Both the position numbers and the translations under genes were made by a program. DNA of 64,000 bases from Azospirillum brasilense (GTDB lineage: Bacteria; Pseudomonadota; Alphaproteobacteria; Azospirillales; Azospirillaceae): contig NZ_CP059451.1 of assembly GCF_022023855.1 (NCBI RefSeq), positions 620,001 through 684,000 of the forward strand, written 5' to 3'. This document shows, piece after piece, positions 19,483 through 28,810 of this stretch. Within the stretch, counting starts at the first letter, position 1; each line of letters opens with the position of its first letter. The notes under the pieces were generated by a model, which worked only from the letters and a program-made list of their open reading frames with translations, made no database searches and was not told the DNA's origin.

Positions 19483-22400
19483 TCAAGACGTCGGTGCAGG
19501 ACTGTGCGACGCCCGCATCGCGGCGGTCGCGGTGATCAACTCATCCAGGGTGGCGTCCAGCATGCTGGCGAGAAGCGCGGCGGTCTCCGCGTCCCCGGCG
19601 TCCAACAGGTCCTGGGTGTCGGCGGCCAGCCGGCCCAGCCGGGCCGCCCCGATCGAAAGGGCCGCCCCTTTCAGCGTGTGGACCGCGTTGCGGGCCTCCC
19701 CGGCGGCTCCGGCCTCCAGCGCCGTCACGGCGGCCTGGATCAGCCCCGGCGCCATGCCCAGGAAATCGCCGAGGAAGACCATGGCGTCCGGGTCGTCACG
19801 GCTGAAATTCTGGCTCAGCTGGCCGAGGTCGAAGATCTGCGGGTCGATGTCGGCGTCCGCCCAACTCGATGCGGGGGGCGCTTCGGCCACGGCGGCCGGC
19901 TCCGGCTTGGCAGACGTCCGGCGGGCCGGCAGGCGCAGCGAGCGGGCTTGCGGCAGGAAGCGGTCCAGCGTTTCGGCCAACAGCCGGGATTCGATGGGCT
20001 TCGTCAGATAGCCGTCCATCCCCGCTTCCAGACAGCGCTGCTGCGTGCCCGGCAGAGCGTCGGCGGTCAGTGCGACGATGGGCAGCCGCATCACCGTACC
20101 GGCGCCCAACGCCTCCACCAGCTCCCGCTCGCGGGCACGGATGGCGTGGGTCAGACCGAAGCCGTCCATCTCCGGCATGTGGAAGTCGGTCAACAGCAGG
20201 CCATAGCGGCCGGGCTGCAGCATCTCCAGCGCGCGGGCGCCGTTGTCGGCCATTTCGATGGCGTAGCCACGCTTGTTCAGCATGCGGCGGATCACCGTCT
20301 GGTTGATCGGGTTGTCCTCCGCCACCAGGATCAGCGCACCGGCCGCTATGGCGGTCTCGATGGGCGGCGGTTCCCAGCCGGCGGCGTCATGCTCCCGCGG
20401 TTCCGACCGCCGTTCCAGGCTGGCCCGGCCCAGCGCCGCCGCGATGGCCAGCCAGACCCGCCGCCGCCGCAAAGGCAGATTGACGGCGCACAGCAACCCG
20501 ATGCGGTCGGCTTCCGACATGGTGGAGGCCAGTGCCCGCGGCACGGCCAGGATGACCGCGGGGGCCGGACCGTCAGCGAAGGCGGGGGACTGCACGATGG
20601 TGCGGCAGCAGGCGATGGCGGTTTCGGACTGCACCCCGCCATTGACCAGCACCACCAGCCGCCCGCTCTCACCGCCAAGAGTGGACTGCTCCACCGGACC
20701 CGCCTGGGCCTTGGTTACCGCCTCAAGGCCGTCGTTCAGATCGTACCAGCCCAGCGGGGCTATGCCGGCGGCGTCCAGGATGCCTTGCAGCGCCCGGCGG
20801 CCGGCGCCGTCGAAGCCGACGGCCACCACGCGGGCGTCGTCCACCGCCACCGCCGGGGCCGCCGGCGTTCGGGGCTGCGGACAGTCGGCGGTCGGGGCGG
20901 CCACCGCGAAGGGCAGCTCGAACCAGAAGGTGGACCCTTCGCCGAACACCGAGTCCACCCCGATGCCGCCCCCCATCAACGTGCACAGCTTGTGGCAGAT
21001 GGTCAGCCCCAGCCCGGTGCCGCCGAAGCGGCGCGAGGTGGAGCTGTCGGCCTGCTGGAAAGGCTGGAACAGCTTGGCCCGCTGCTCCTCGGTCAGGCCG
21101 ATGCCGCTGTCGGTTACGGCGAAGCGCAGCATCACCCCGCCATCCGCAATGGAGCGCGGCTCGGCGCTGACCGTCACGGCGACGCTGCCTTTCTCGGTGA
21201 ACTTGACGGCGTTGCCCATCAGGTTGATGAGGATCTGGCGCACGCGCGTCGGATCGCCGGTCAGCCGATCGGGAACGCCCGGCCCGACGTCGACGGAGAG
21301 CTGAAGCCCCTTTTCCTCGATGCGCCCGGCCACCAGCTCCGCCGATTCCTCGACCACCTCCAGGGGGGAGAAGGGGACGGATTCGATCTCCAGCTTGCCC
21401 GCCTCGATCTTGGAGAAGTCCAGGATGTCGTTGATGATGATGAGAAGTGCCTGGGCCGACGACCGGATGACGCCCAGCATGCCGTGCTGTTCCTCGGTCA
21501 GGTCGGTCTGATCCAGCATCTCGGCCATCGCGGTCACGCCGTTCATCGGCGTGCGGATCTCGTGGCTCATCACCGCCAGGAAGGAGGATTTTGCCCGCGT
21601 CGCCTCCTCCGCTTGGTTCTTGGCCTCGTGCAGGGCGGTTTCCCGCTGGGCGATCTCGGTGACGAAATGCTGCACCGAGCGGGCCATGGCCCCGACCTCG
21701 TCCCGACGTCCGGTGTCCACGATGGCACCGGTCAGCGGGTTCCGGGCCAGATGGACCATCTGCCTTTGCAGGCGGTCCAGCGGGCGGGTGATCGAGCGTG
21801 CGGCGTGGAAGGCCCCGGCGATCGCCAGCAACAGGCCGGCGGTGGCCCCGAGCACAAGGGCGGACCGCAGGAAGGCCCCGATGGTTTCGGCGTTGCTGCG
21901 GAACGTATCGTTCAGCGCGCTCGCGCCCGACGCCATCTCCTTCGCGTCCGCGTCCATCTGGGCGATCATCAGGTCCTGGACGCTCAGCCCCTCGCGCACC
22001 TTGTCCAGGCTATCCCGCCAACCGGCCACGGCGGAGATCATGCCGCCGCGAACCAGCGGGGGCAGCGCGATCCGCTCGATCTGCTCCTCCACCGCCGTGC
22101 CGTCCGCGATCAGCGTGATGGTCGCGCCGATATCCCGGTGGCTCACCGCGTCGGCTGTGGCGTGCGCCAGCTTCAGCACGGCGATGGTCACGCCTTGCGC
22201 CTGCTGTTCGGTCTCGTTGGCCGACACGGCGTGGGCGGTGAGTTCGGTGACCTCGTTCAGCGTGGCGGCGTAGGCCGTGCCGTAGACGTTCAGGATCTGG
22301 TCGATGCGCTTTTCCAGTTCCTGCGCGCTGTCCCGGATGTCGCCGCCGTCCATCAACGCGCTGGACACCTGCGAGACCGCCGCGACGATGCGTTTTTGCC

Positions 22401-23151
22401 CGCGGCTCCCGCGCCCTTCCGCGGCGGCGGCCCGCTCCAGCGCCTCCTCCAGCGCTTCCGCGCTGTTGCTCAGGCGCAGCATCAGCACGCCGGTGTCGTG
22501 CGTACCGGAACTGCCGGGTGCACCGCCGCCTTGAGCCTGACCGTGTTCGCGGGACAGCCGGGCCGCCTCGTGCCGCCACAGACCGGCCAGCGCGGCGTAG
22601 ATGCTGCGGGCGTTGTCCAGCACGTCGCGGTGCAGGCTCAAGCGCCGGTCGGAGTCCGCCACCGTCTCGGCATAGCCGAGGTTGGCAAGGTTCTGGCGCT
22701 GGCGGGCGGCGTCGGTGATGTCGATCAGCCGGGCCGCCTGCTGGGCCATGGCGCCGATCAGGGCGTCGTTCTGCTCGGTGACCGCCTTCAGCTCCTCCAT
22801 CTGCGTGGCGTAGCGGTCCAGAACCCGCCGCGTCTCGCTGACGGCGCTTTCCAGCGCATCGTCCTCGGTGGCGTCGGCCAGAGCGTCCAGATGGCGGCGC
22901 GCCTCGCCGGTGTGGGCGTCGAAACGGACGGCCTGCGCCGCCCGCCGGCTGGCCGCGGTGTTCAGATAGTCGGAGCGCGCCGCCTCCGCCCCCAACAGTT
23001 CACGGTAGATCGTGCCGGCGGTGACCACTGAACCGTTGGCGCGGTCGGACTGCTGCAGCAGGAACCACGAGACGATGGCAATGGCCGCCGCCACCAGCAC
23101 GGGCATGCCGCCGACCGCGGCGATCCGCTGGGCGATGTTGGTGCGGATCAT
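19483..23151 (-). CDS. Hybrid sensor histidine kinase (HAMP-HisKA-HATPase-REC-Hpt)
   Basis: About 1,222 aa. Order: N-terminal membrane helix (PVLVAAAIAIVSWFLL), a long mostly helical periplasmic sensor (about 35-430), second membrane helix, HAMP, HisKA with SHEIRTPMNG (His about 530), HATPase (NLMGNAVKFTEKG, TGLGLTI), a degenerate receiver-like segment (about 780-900), a receiver with LLLTDFHMPEMDG (Asp about 987), and Hpt with AVHTLKGAAL (His about 1158). This TorS/BarA-like phosphorelay layout would pass phosphate to the adjacent single-domain regulator. Start ATG 23151; GTG 23154 is also possible. It follows the binding-protein gene by 16 bp. Confidence 0.92.
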   Translation of the reverse strand: MIRTNIAQRIAAVGGMPVLVAAAIAIVSWFLLQQSDRANGSVVTAGTIYRELLGAEAARSDYLNTAASRRAAQAVRFDAHTGEARRHLDALADATEDDALESAVSETRRVLDRYATQMEELKAVTEQNDALIGAMAQQAARLIDITDAARQRQNLANLGYAETVADSDRRLSLHRDVLDNARSIYAALAGLWRHEAARLSREHGQAQGGGAPGSSGTHDTGVLMLRLSNSAEALEEALERAAAAEGRGSRGQKRIVAAVSQVSSALMDGGDIRDSAQELEKRIDQILNVYGTAYAATLNEVTELTAHAVSANETEQQAQGVTIAVLKLAHATADAVSHRDIGATITLIADGTAVEEQIERIALPPLVRGGMISAVAGWRDSLDKVREGLSVQDLMIAQMDADAKEMASGASALNDTFRSNAETIGAFLRSALVLGATAGLLLAIAGAFHAARSITRPLDRLQRQMVHLARNPLTGAIVDTGRRDEVGAMARSVQHFVTEIAQRETALHEAKNQAEEATRAKSSFLAVMSHEIRTPMNGVTAMAEMLDQTDLTEEQHGMLGVIRSSAQALLIIINDILDFSKIEAGKLEIESVPFSPLEVVEESAELVAGRIEEKGLQLSVDVGPGVPDRLTGDPTRVRQILINLMGNAVKFTEKGSVAVTVSAEPRSIADGGVMLRFAVTDSGIGLTEEQRAKLFQPFQQADSSTSRRFGGTGLGLTICHKLCTLMGGGIGVDSVFGEGSTFWFELPFAVAAPTADCPQPRTPAAPAVAVDDARVVAVGFDGAGRRALQGILDAAGIAPLGWYDLNDGLEAVTKAQAGPVEQSTLGGESGRLVVLVNGGVQSETAIACCRTIVQSPAFADGPAPAVILAVPRALASTMSEADRIGLLCAVNLPLRRRRVWLAIAAALGRASLERRSEPREHDAAGWEPPPIETAIAAGALILVAEDNPINQTVIRRMLNKRGYAIEMADNGARALEMLQPGRYGLLLTDFHMPEMDGFGLTHAIRARERELVEALGAGTVMRLPIVALTADALPGTQQRCLEAGMDGYLTKPIESRLLAETLDRFLPQARSLRLPARRTSAKPEPAAVAEAPPASSWADADIDPQIFDLGQLSQNFSRDDPDAMVFLGDFLGMAPGLIQAAVTALEAGAAGEARNAVHTLKGAALSIGAARLGRLAADTQDLLDAGDAETAALLASMLDATLDELITATAAMRASHSPAPTS

Positions 23152-23167
23152 CACCTCGCGCCGCCGC

Positions 23168-24802
23168 TCACTGGGCGAGATCGACGCGGTGGAACAAGTG
23201 CAGGCCGAAAGGATTCATCCGATAGCCCTTCACCTCCTCGCGCAGCACCATGAACACCATGGAATGGGCCAGCGGCAGCCACGGAGCCTGGTCTTTGAAC
23301 ACTTCCTGCGCCCGATGGTACAAGGCGGTGCGCTTGGCGACGTCGGTGGTCTGCTTGGCCTCGATGATGAGGTCGTCGAAGGAGCGGTCGCACCATTTGC
23401 CCATGTTGCCTCCGCCCTTGCGCGCTCCCTCGCAGCTCAGCAGCGTGTAGAGGAAGTTGTCCGGGTCGCTGTTGTCGCCGGTCCAGCCGATCATGCCCAG
23501 CTGGTGATCGCCGTTCATCAGCCGCTTCATGTAGACCGACCAGTCGTCGGTCACCAGGGTGGCCTTGACGCCGACCTGGGCCAGATCGTTGGCCATCATT
23601 TCCGCTGCCCGCTTGCCGGCGGGCATGTAGGGCCGGGCCACCGGCATGTGCCACAGCTCGATCTCGAAGCCGTTGGCGTAGCCGGCCTCGGCCAGGAGCT
23701 GGCTCGCCCCCTTGGGGTCGTAGGGGATGTCAGTGATGGCGTCGTTGTAGCCCCAGCTCGTCGGCGGCAGCGGATTCTTCGCCGTGCGCCCGGTATCGCC
23801 GTAGAGCGCGTCCACCAGCGTTTCCTTGTCGATGGCCATGCTGATCGCCCTGCGCACCCGCACGTCGTCCAGCGGCTTCCGTTCCACGTTGAAGGTGAGG
23901 AAGGCGACGTTGTAGCCCTCCTGCCGCAGCAGGGTCAGCGACGGGCTGTTCCGGATCTTCGGCAGGTCGGTCAGGTTGGGATAGGGCATGACATGGCATT
24001 CGCCGGCCTGCAGCCGGTTCAAGCGGACCGTGGCGTTGGGGGTGATGGCGAAGACCAGGTTGTCCAGCGGCGGGCGCCCCGCCCAGTGCCCCTCGAACGC
24101 CTTGTACTGAAGCAGGTTGTCCTTCTGATAGGAGAGAAGTTGGAAGGCGCCGGTCCCCACCGGCTCCCGATCGAACAGCTCCGGCGTGCCGCGCTTGGCC
24201 ATGGTGTCGGCGTATTCCGCCGAGGTGATGGCGGCGAAGACCATCGACAGGTTGGCCAGGAAGGGCGCCTGCGGCCGGTTCAGGGTGAAGCGCACCGTCA
24301 GGTCGTCCACCGCCTCGATCGACTTCAGGATCGAGCCCATGGAGAGATCGTTGAAGTAGTTGTAGGCCCCGTTTCCGACCGAGTGGTACGGATGGTCCTT
24401 GTGCCATTGCCGGAAGAAGCTGAACAGCACGTCGGCGGAGGTCAGCGTGCGCGTCGGCGTGTAGCCGGACGTGTCGTGGAAGCGCACACCGGGGCGCAGC
24501 TTGAAAGTGTAGACGGTGCCGTCCGGCGAGATGGTCCAGGATTCCGCCAGCGCGGGCACGATGCTCTTCGACTCCGCGTCGAAGCGCACCAGCGTGTCGT
24601 AAGCGTGCAGGATCGCATCGAAGCTGGTGTTGGTGCGAGCCAGCGCCGGGGCCAGATTGTCCGGGTTGCCTTCCGAACAGAAGACCAGCGTCGATGCAGC
24701 CTCGGCCTTCTGCTGCGCTCCGGCGCCCGCCAGAGCTGTCGCCGCGATCAGGAATGCCCCGCCCAACCGGGCCCACCCATTCTTCAACAAACCTGCCTTC
24801 AC
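23168..24802 (-). CDS. DppA/OppA-type periplasmic substrate-binding protein
   Basis: 544 aa, family 5 solute-binding protein. Signal peptide about 1-35, then motifs STLVFCSEGNPDNLAP, GTVYTFKLRPGVRFHD, and a DDVRVRRAISMAIDKETLV core. Such proteins usually bind peptides or heme. I chose GTG 24802 because AAGGAG lies 9 bases upstream and the signal peptide follows at once. Notably, no permease or ATPase is adjacent; the next genes are a hybrid kinase and a receiver, suggesting this protein reports a ligand to the kinase rather than, or as well as, feeding a transporter elsewhere. Confidence 0.88.
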   Translation of the reverse strand: MKAGLLKNGWARLGGAFLIAATALAGAGAQQKAEAASTLVFCSEGNPDNLAPALARTNTSFDAILHAYDTLVRFDAESKSIVPALAESWTISPDGTVYTFKLRPGVRFHDTSGYTPTRTLTSADVLFSFFRQWHKDHPYHSVGNGAYNYFNDLSMGSILKSIEAVDDLTVRFTLNRPQAPFLANLSMVFAAITSAEYADTMAKRGTPELFDREPVGTGAFQLLSYQKDNLLQYKAFEGHWAGRPPLDNLVFAITPNATVRLNRLQAGECHVMPYPNLTDLPKIRNSPSLTLLRQEGYNVAFLTFNVERKPLDDVRVRRAISMAIDKETLVDALYGDTGRTAKNPLPPTSWGYNDAITDIPYDPKGASQLLAEAGYANGFEIELWHMPVARPYMPAGKRAAEMMANDLAQVGVKATLVTDDWSVYMKRLMNGDHQLGMIGWTGDNSDPDNFLYTLLSCEGARKGGGNMGKWCDRSFDDLIIEAKQTTDVAKRTALYHRAQEVFKDQAPWLPLAHSMVFMVLREEVKGYRMNPFGLHLFHRVDLAQ

Positions 24803-25256
24803 TGCACCGCACTCCTTCAACCGATCACCTGCCCGAGCCCCCAATTGGTTTGCGGAGATTAAAGCCAACGAACGCCCACTTGCAATTGATGATATCTTTC
24901 AAAAGACAATCTTTAAGTTTCTCTGGGGAAACAATGCTTCGCCGTCGAAATTTTCTATAACGATCCGAATGCATCGAGGGTGGAGTGGCGAGAAGCGCAC
25001 CATTTCATTGAGCGGCCGGACAGGCACCGATACGGACTGCCGCTAAAGTGGCGCGGTTCAGCCGCACGGAAGCGGACCGGTGTGAGGTTAAGTCGACTTA
25101 AGCTCGCAAAAAGTGCGCAAAGCTAGCCGGTTCGCAACTTTCCATATTAAAAAGCCGAAACCTCTCTGTTGAGGCAATCTTTGGAAAATCCGTTGACAAT
25201 GTTGAGGGTTTGACGAAGGATGCGGCCGGACAAGCGGACGGGAGACCCCACGAACC
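24803..25256. other. Divergent intergenic region upstream of parAB
   Basis: 454 bp without a credible gene. It is clearly AT-richer than its surroundings, especially 24860-24960 and 25130-25200. It holds the perfect palindrome at 25088-25101, and a TTGACA at 25193-25198 that could be a -35 element, with only a poor -10 (AAGGAT at 25216). It likely contains the parAB promoter and perhaps the centromere. Confidence 0.5.
25088..25101. promoter_or_regulatory. Perfect 14-bp palindrome, candidate ParA/ParB operator or parS
   Basis: TTAAGTCGACTTAA lies 156 bp upstream of parA. Position and symmetry suit an operator or centromere half-site; no second copy was noticed. Confidence 0.35.
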
Positions 25257-26252
25257 ATGGCCGGAGAAAGCCTCAAGGGGCTGCGCGAGGAGCGCGGGTG
25301 GAGCCAGACCGAGCTGGCCGCTTGGCTCAACAATAGCCTGGGCCGCAAATACGACCGGGCACAGATTTCACGCTGGGAAAGCGGATCGGAACGGACCCCC
25401 AAAGCGGTCGTGGACGCTGTCGAGACCGAGCGCAGGACCGACCGGCCGCGCCACGCCACCGTCGTGATGTGCGGCTCCGCGAAAGGAGGCGTTTCGAAGA
25501 CGACCTCAGCCCTGTGCATCGCCTATTGCCTGCTCGCCCAGGGGTCGAAGGTTCTGCTGATCGATTGCGACAGCCAGGGCAGCGCCACCGTCCATCTCGG
25601 CTACTCGCCCACCCAGATGGACCAGATGGAGGTCGAACGCCGGACCTTGTACTACGCCCTGGCGGACGACAAGCCGCTCGCCGACTACATCATCCAAACC
25701 CCGGAGCCGCGGCTCGACCTCCTTCCCGCCTTTATGAGCCTGGCGGATGCCGACGTCGAACTTGCCCTTGGCAAGCTGGCCCCCCTCCGGCAGCGCATCG
25801 GCGAAGTCCGGACCCAGTACGACTTCATCGTACTCGACACCGCCCCGAACCTGGGCGCCGTCACCGTCAGCGCGCTCGAGGCGTCGGACCTTCTGCTGGT
25901 GCCGTGCCAGACCGAGGCGTTGGCGCTCGTCGGCCTGCGAAACGTGCTGCACTCCCTGGAGAACCTGCGGCGCCGCCGCAATCCCGGACTGCGCATGCTG
26001 GGTATCCTTCCCACGCTGTTCTCCGCCCGCCTGACCCAGGACCAGGCGACGTTGGAGGATCTGCGCCGGGGTTATGGCGATCGTTATCGCATCTTCGATC
26101 CCATTCCGAGGGCGACCGTGTTCGCCCAGGCGGCGGCGTCGGGCGTGATTCCTCTCGCCGCCGTCAAGAACATCCCCGGCCGCGCCGTCTTCGAGGAAAT
26201 CGCCGCCGCCGCCCGCGCCGCCGCCAAGGAGATGAAGGCCCATGTCGCGTAA
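25257..26252 (+). CDS. parA: Plasmid partition ATPase ParA with N-terminal HTH domain
   Basis: 331 aa. Residues 1-60 form an Xre/Cro-like helix-turn-helix (LREERGWSQTELAAWLNN, QISRWESGSE). The remainder is a ParA ATPase: deviant Walker A KGGVSKTT near 76, LLIDCDSQGSAT, and FIVLDTAPNLG. It would drive segregation of this replicon with ParB and, through the HTH, repress its own operon, as in P1-type (Ia) ParA proteins. ATG 25257 is the start of the HTH. It overlaps parB by 11 bp. Confidence 0.93.
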   Translation: MAGESLKGLREERGWSQTELAAWLNNSLGRKYDRAQISRWESGSERTPKAVVDAVETERRTDRPRHATVVMCGSAKGGVSKTTSALCIAYCLLAQGSKVLLIDCDSQGSATVHLGYSPTQMDQMEVERRTLYYALADDKPLADYIIQTPEPRLDLLPAFMSLADADVELALGKLAPLRQRIGEVRTQYDFIVLDTAPNLGAVTVSALEASDLLLVPCQTEALALVGLRNVLHSLENLRRRRNPGLRMLGILPTLFSARLTQDQATLEDLRRGYGDRYRIFDPIPRATVFAQAAASGVIPLAAVKNIPGRAVFEEIAAAARAAAKEMKAHVA

Positions 26253-27090
26253 GCTCGCCCGCCGCACCGACCTGACCGCATCGGCCGAGGTGACAGGACC
26301 GGCGCCGAAGGCGTTCGACCTCTCCGACGACTTCCCCTCGGTGCTCGAACTGGACATCGACCGCATCGACCGCCACACGCACCAGCCGCGCGCCGTGCAG
26401 GATGATGCCTCCCTCACCGAACTGCGGCGGTCCATCCTGCGGCATGGCCTGATGTATCCGATCCTGGTGACCCCCGGAGGCGGAGGCGGCTACGCCCTGG
26501 TCGGCGGCGGACGGCGCCTGCGGGTTTTCGAGTTGCTGGGCCGAACCACGATCTTCGCGCGGGTGCTCTCGGGAGACCCCGACGAGCTGGCGCTGGTCGA
26601 CAATCTGCAGCGCAAATCACTGAACGCGGTCGAGACGGCACGCTCGCTCGACGGCCTTCGCAACAAGCACGGCTACACCCAGGAAAAGCTGGCCGAAGTG
26701 ATCGGCAAGACTCCCGCGGCGATCTCGCGGGCGCTCGGCATCCTCACTCTGCCGCAGGACGTCCTCGACGAGTACATGACCCTCGCCGACCGCGTCCCGC
26801 AAACCACGCTGGAGGAGGTCGCCGCCGCGCCCAGCGAAGACGGGCAGCGTAAGCTGTGGAGGCTCGCCAGAAGGGGAGCGACGGCGAAGGCGATCACCGA
26901 GCAGCGTCAGGAGATGAAGCGCAAGGAGCCGGATGGCCTTTTGCTCAAGAGACGCGCGGCCGGCGCCGCGGTCCGGGGGCTCGTCCAGATGGTTGCCAAG
27001 CTCGAGGAGAACCGTGAGGGCATCGGCGCCGCCGAACGGTCCGCACTCGAAGCGATTCAGAAGAAGCTGGCGGCGCTCCTCGCCGATTGA
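26242..27090 (+). CDS. parB: Partition protein ParB
   Basis: 282 aa. ParB/Spo0J nuclease-like domain (HQPR near residue 49, ALVGGGRRLRVFELLG, DNLQRKSLNAVETA) followed by a KorB/ParB HTH (YTQEKLAEVIGKTPAAISRAL) and a helical C-terminus likely for dimerisation. It binds a centromere and loads ParA. Its 11-bp overlap with parA indicates coupled translation. The gene converges with rep. Confidence 0.93.
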   Translation: MSRKLARRTDLTASAEVTGPAPKAFDLSDDFPSVLELDIDRIDRHTHQPRAVQDDASLTELRRSILRHGLMYPILVTPGGGGGYALVGGGRRLRVFELLGRTTIFARVLSGDPDELALVDNLQRKSLNAVETARSLDGLRNKHGYTQEKLAEVIGKTPAAISRALGILTLPQDVLDEYMTLADRVPQTTLEEVAAAPSEDGQRKLWRLARRGATAKAITEQRQEMKRKEPDGLLLKRRAAGAAVRGLVQMVAKLEENREGIGAAERSALEAIQKKLAALLAD

Positions 27091-27173
27091 ACGGCTCGCC
27101 GCACCACCCGGCTTGCTTCATCGGGCGGGCAGGGGAGGGCGGGGGCTGTTCACATTTGCCCCCTTGCCTGCGC

Positions 27174-28472
27174 TTACTTGACGATGTCCAGCAGAGGCAT
27201 CTGCCCGTCGCCACCCTTCGGCAGCGCCGCGCGACGGCGACGGCGGCTTTGGTTGGCCACCTCGGGAGTGACCGGAACGAAACGCTTGGGGCGGCCGCTC
27301 TCGTCGAGATCGTCGTTGTTGACGACCAAGGTGAGCTCGCGTTCGTTGACGGCCCGCTCCGCCACCGCACGGCGGATCTGGTCGAGGAAGGACTGGGAGG
27401 GATAAAGGTTGTACTCGACGTCGACGTACTTCCGCCCCTCCTTGATCTCCTCGATCTCAATACGGTCGAGCGCCCCGATCTGCGTGTCGGCGAGCGCTTT
27501 GACGACGTCGTGAATCCGCAGCCGCATGTCGCGGAACCGCGACCACTCCGACATTCCGGAATCGCGGATGATGTCGCGGGCGGTGATGCTGACGACCGAC
27601 TGCGAGGGATCCTGCCTCAGCGTCTCCGCGATGCGCTTGAACAGCCAGCGCGAAAACGGGTTGCGGATCTTCATCAGAGCTTCGTAGGAGATTGAGTGCC
27701 AGTCGACCCGGCGGATCGCCTCGCGGAGCATCATGTTGAACTGGACGAAGGTCTCCGCGTCGCTGCTCTCATCATCGAGGATCGAGGAATCATCGGTGTC
27801 GTCCGTCTCGCTGGGACGCTGCCGCAACCCGAGGCCGGCGAAAATGCCGGAATCCATCATGACCTTGCGGCGGCCGCGGCGTTCGATCTGGACCGTGCAG
27901 CGCCGCATGATCATCAGCGCTTCCTTGATCTCCGGAATGCTGAGAGTGTGCCGGACCGAGCGAAGCTCCTGCCAGACCTCGTAGAGCGAGAAGCGCAGGA
28001 TCGCCTCGCCATTGTCCACCGACAGGCGCGCCGGGTCAGAGGCCAGCTTGCGGATCACGTCCTCGATGATCTGTTCGCGCTCACCCGGATAGGCGTCGAT
28101 CTCCTCCACCACCTGAGCCCCGCTGGCATCGCGGACGAAACGGCCGTCCTTGCCCTTCACCCGGCGCTGGATGCGCGCCGGAACGACCGTGAGGTGGTAG
28201 ATCTGATCGGCGAAGGAAAACTGACGGTGGATCATCGGCAGGCGGTCGTCCTGAGCCGCCGGGTCACGGGGCTCCAGGCTGTGCGCCGCCTGCCCGTTGG
28301 CCTTCGATTCAGGGCTGTCGAAAATATACTTGGGAGCCAGATCGTACAGAGAAACCATGTTGACGCTGTGGCGTCGGCCCGTGGTGGCGTCGATGTGTTC
28401 GAACAGCGTGCCTTGGACGGTCTGCCCCTGCGTCTCCATACGGCGCTGCTTGACGACGATCTGCCCCGACAT
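27174..28472 (-). CDS. Plasmid/chromid replication initiator protein
   Basis: About 432 aa. NMVSLYDLAPKYIF near the N-terminus and two candidate winged-helix modules (LYEVWQELRSVRHTLSIPEIKEAL; FSRWLFKRIAETL with ITARDIIRDSG) suggest an iteron-binding initiator like Rep_3/TrfA proteins, though I cannot name the exact family. A Lys/Arg-rich tail follows. ATG 28472 has GGAGAGG upstream. A longer frame from 28730 would run through four iterons and is rejected. The adjacent iterons make origin recognition the likely role, with autoregulation through the promoter-proximal iterons. Confidence 0.85.
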   Translation of the reverse strand: MSGQIVVKQRRMETQGQTVQGTLFEHIDATTGRRHSVNMVSLYDLAPKYIFDSPESKANGQAAHSLEPRDPAAQDDRLPMIHRQFSFADQIYHLTVVPARIQRRVKGKDGRFVRDASGAQVVEEIDAYPGEREQIIEDVIRKLASDPARLSVDNGEAILRFSLYEVWQELRSVRHTLSIPEIKEALMIMRRCTVQIERRGRRKVMMDSGIFAGLGLRQRPSETDDTDDSSILDDESSDAETFVQFNMMLREAIRRVDWHSISYEALMKIRNPFSRWLFKRIAETLRQDPSQSVVSITARDIIRDSGMSEWSRFRDMRLRIHDVVKALADTQIGALDRIEIEEIKEGRKYVDVEYNLYPSQSFLDQIRRAVAERAVNERELTLVVNNDDLDESGRPKRFVPVTPEVANQSRRRRRAALPKGGDGQMPLLDIVK

Positions 28473-28551
28473 CTGGTGCCTCTCCGAAATCCTGAACACC
28501 AAGCCTATGTCTCTTCCACCGTCCAACGCAACGACGTCGCGCGTGGAACCA

Positions 28552-28632
28552 TAGGTGACAGGCGCGCTTGCAGTAGGTGACAGGCGCGCTTCCGATAGGC
28601 AACGGGCGCACAGGCAGTAGGTTGCAGGCGCG
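28552..28632. repeat. Iteron cluster I (4 direct repeats, 22-bp period) by the rep promoter
   Basis: TAGGTGACAGGCGCG at 28552 and 28574, then the variants TAGGCAACGGGCGCA at 28596 and TAGGTTGCAGGCGCG at 28618. The spacing is exactly 22 bp (two helical turns) throughout. The cluster starts 80 bp upstream of the rep ATG, so initiator binding could both start replication and repress rep. Confidence 0.85.
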
Positions 28633-28810
28633 TTTGCCGAACGGCTCCCCGGTACGGGACCGAATCGGACAGTCGTTTCCTCGACACGGGGATGGCGTCG
28701 CGCCGCACTTCGCCATTGCGCGGGCCCCAAAGACCAGCCCCGGCGCAGGAGCGCCCCGGCAGGGCTTTTCCAAAGGCTCCGCAGGCTGGAGATTCAACAC
28801 CGCGGCGAAG

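Noticed and set aside
28473..28730. N-terminal extension of the replication initiator to 28730.
   Set aside because: It would read through four iterons and upstream sequence; ATG 28472 has a good ribosome site.
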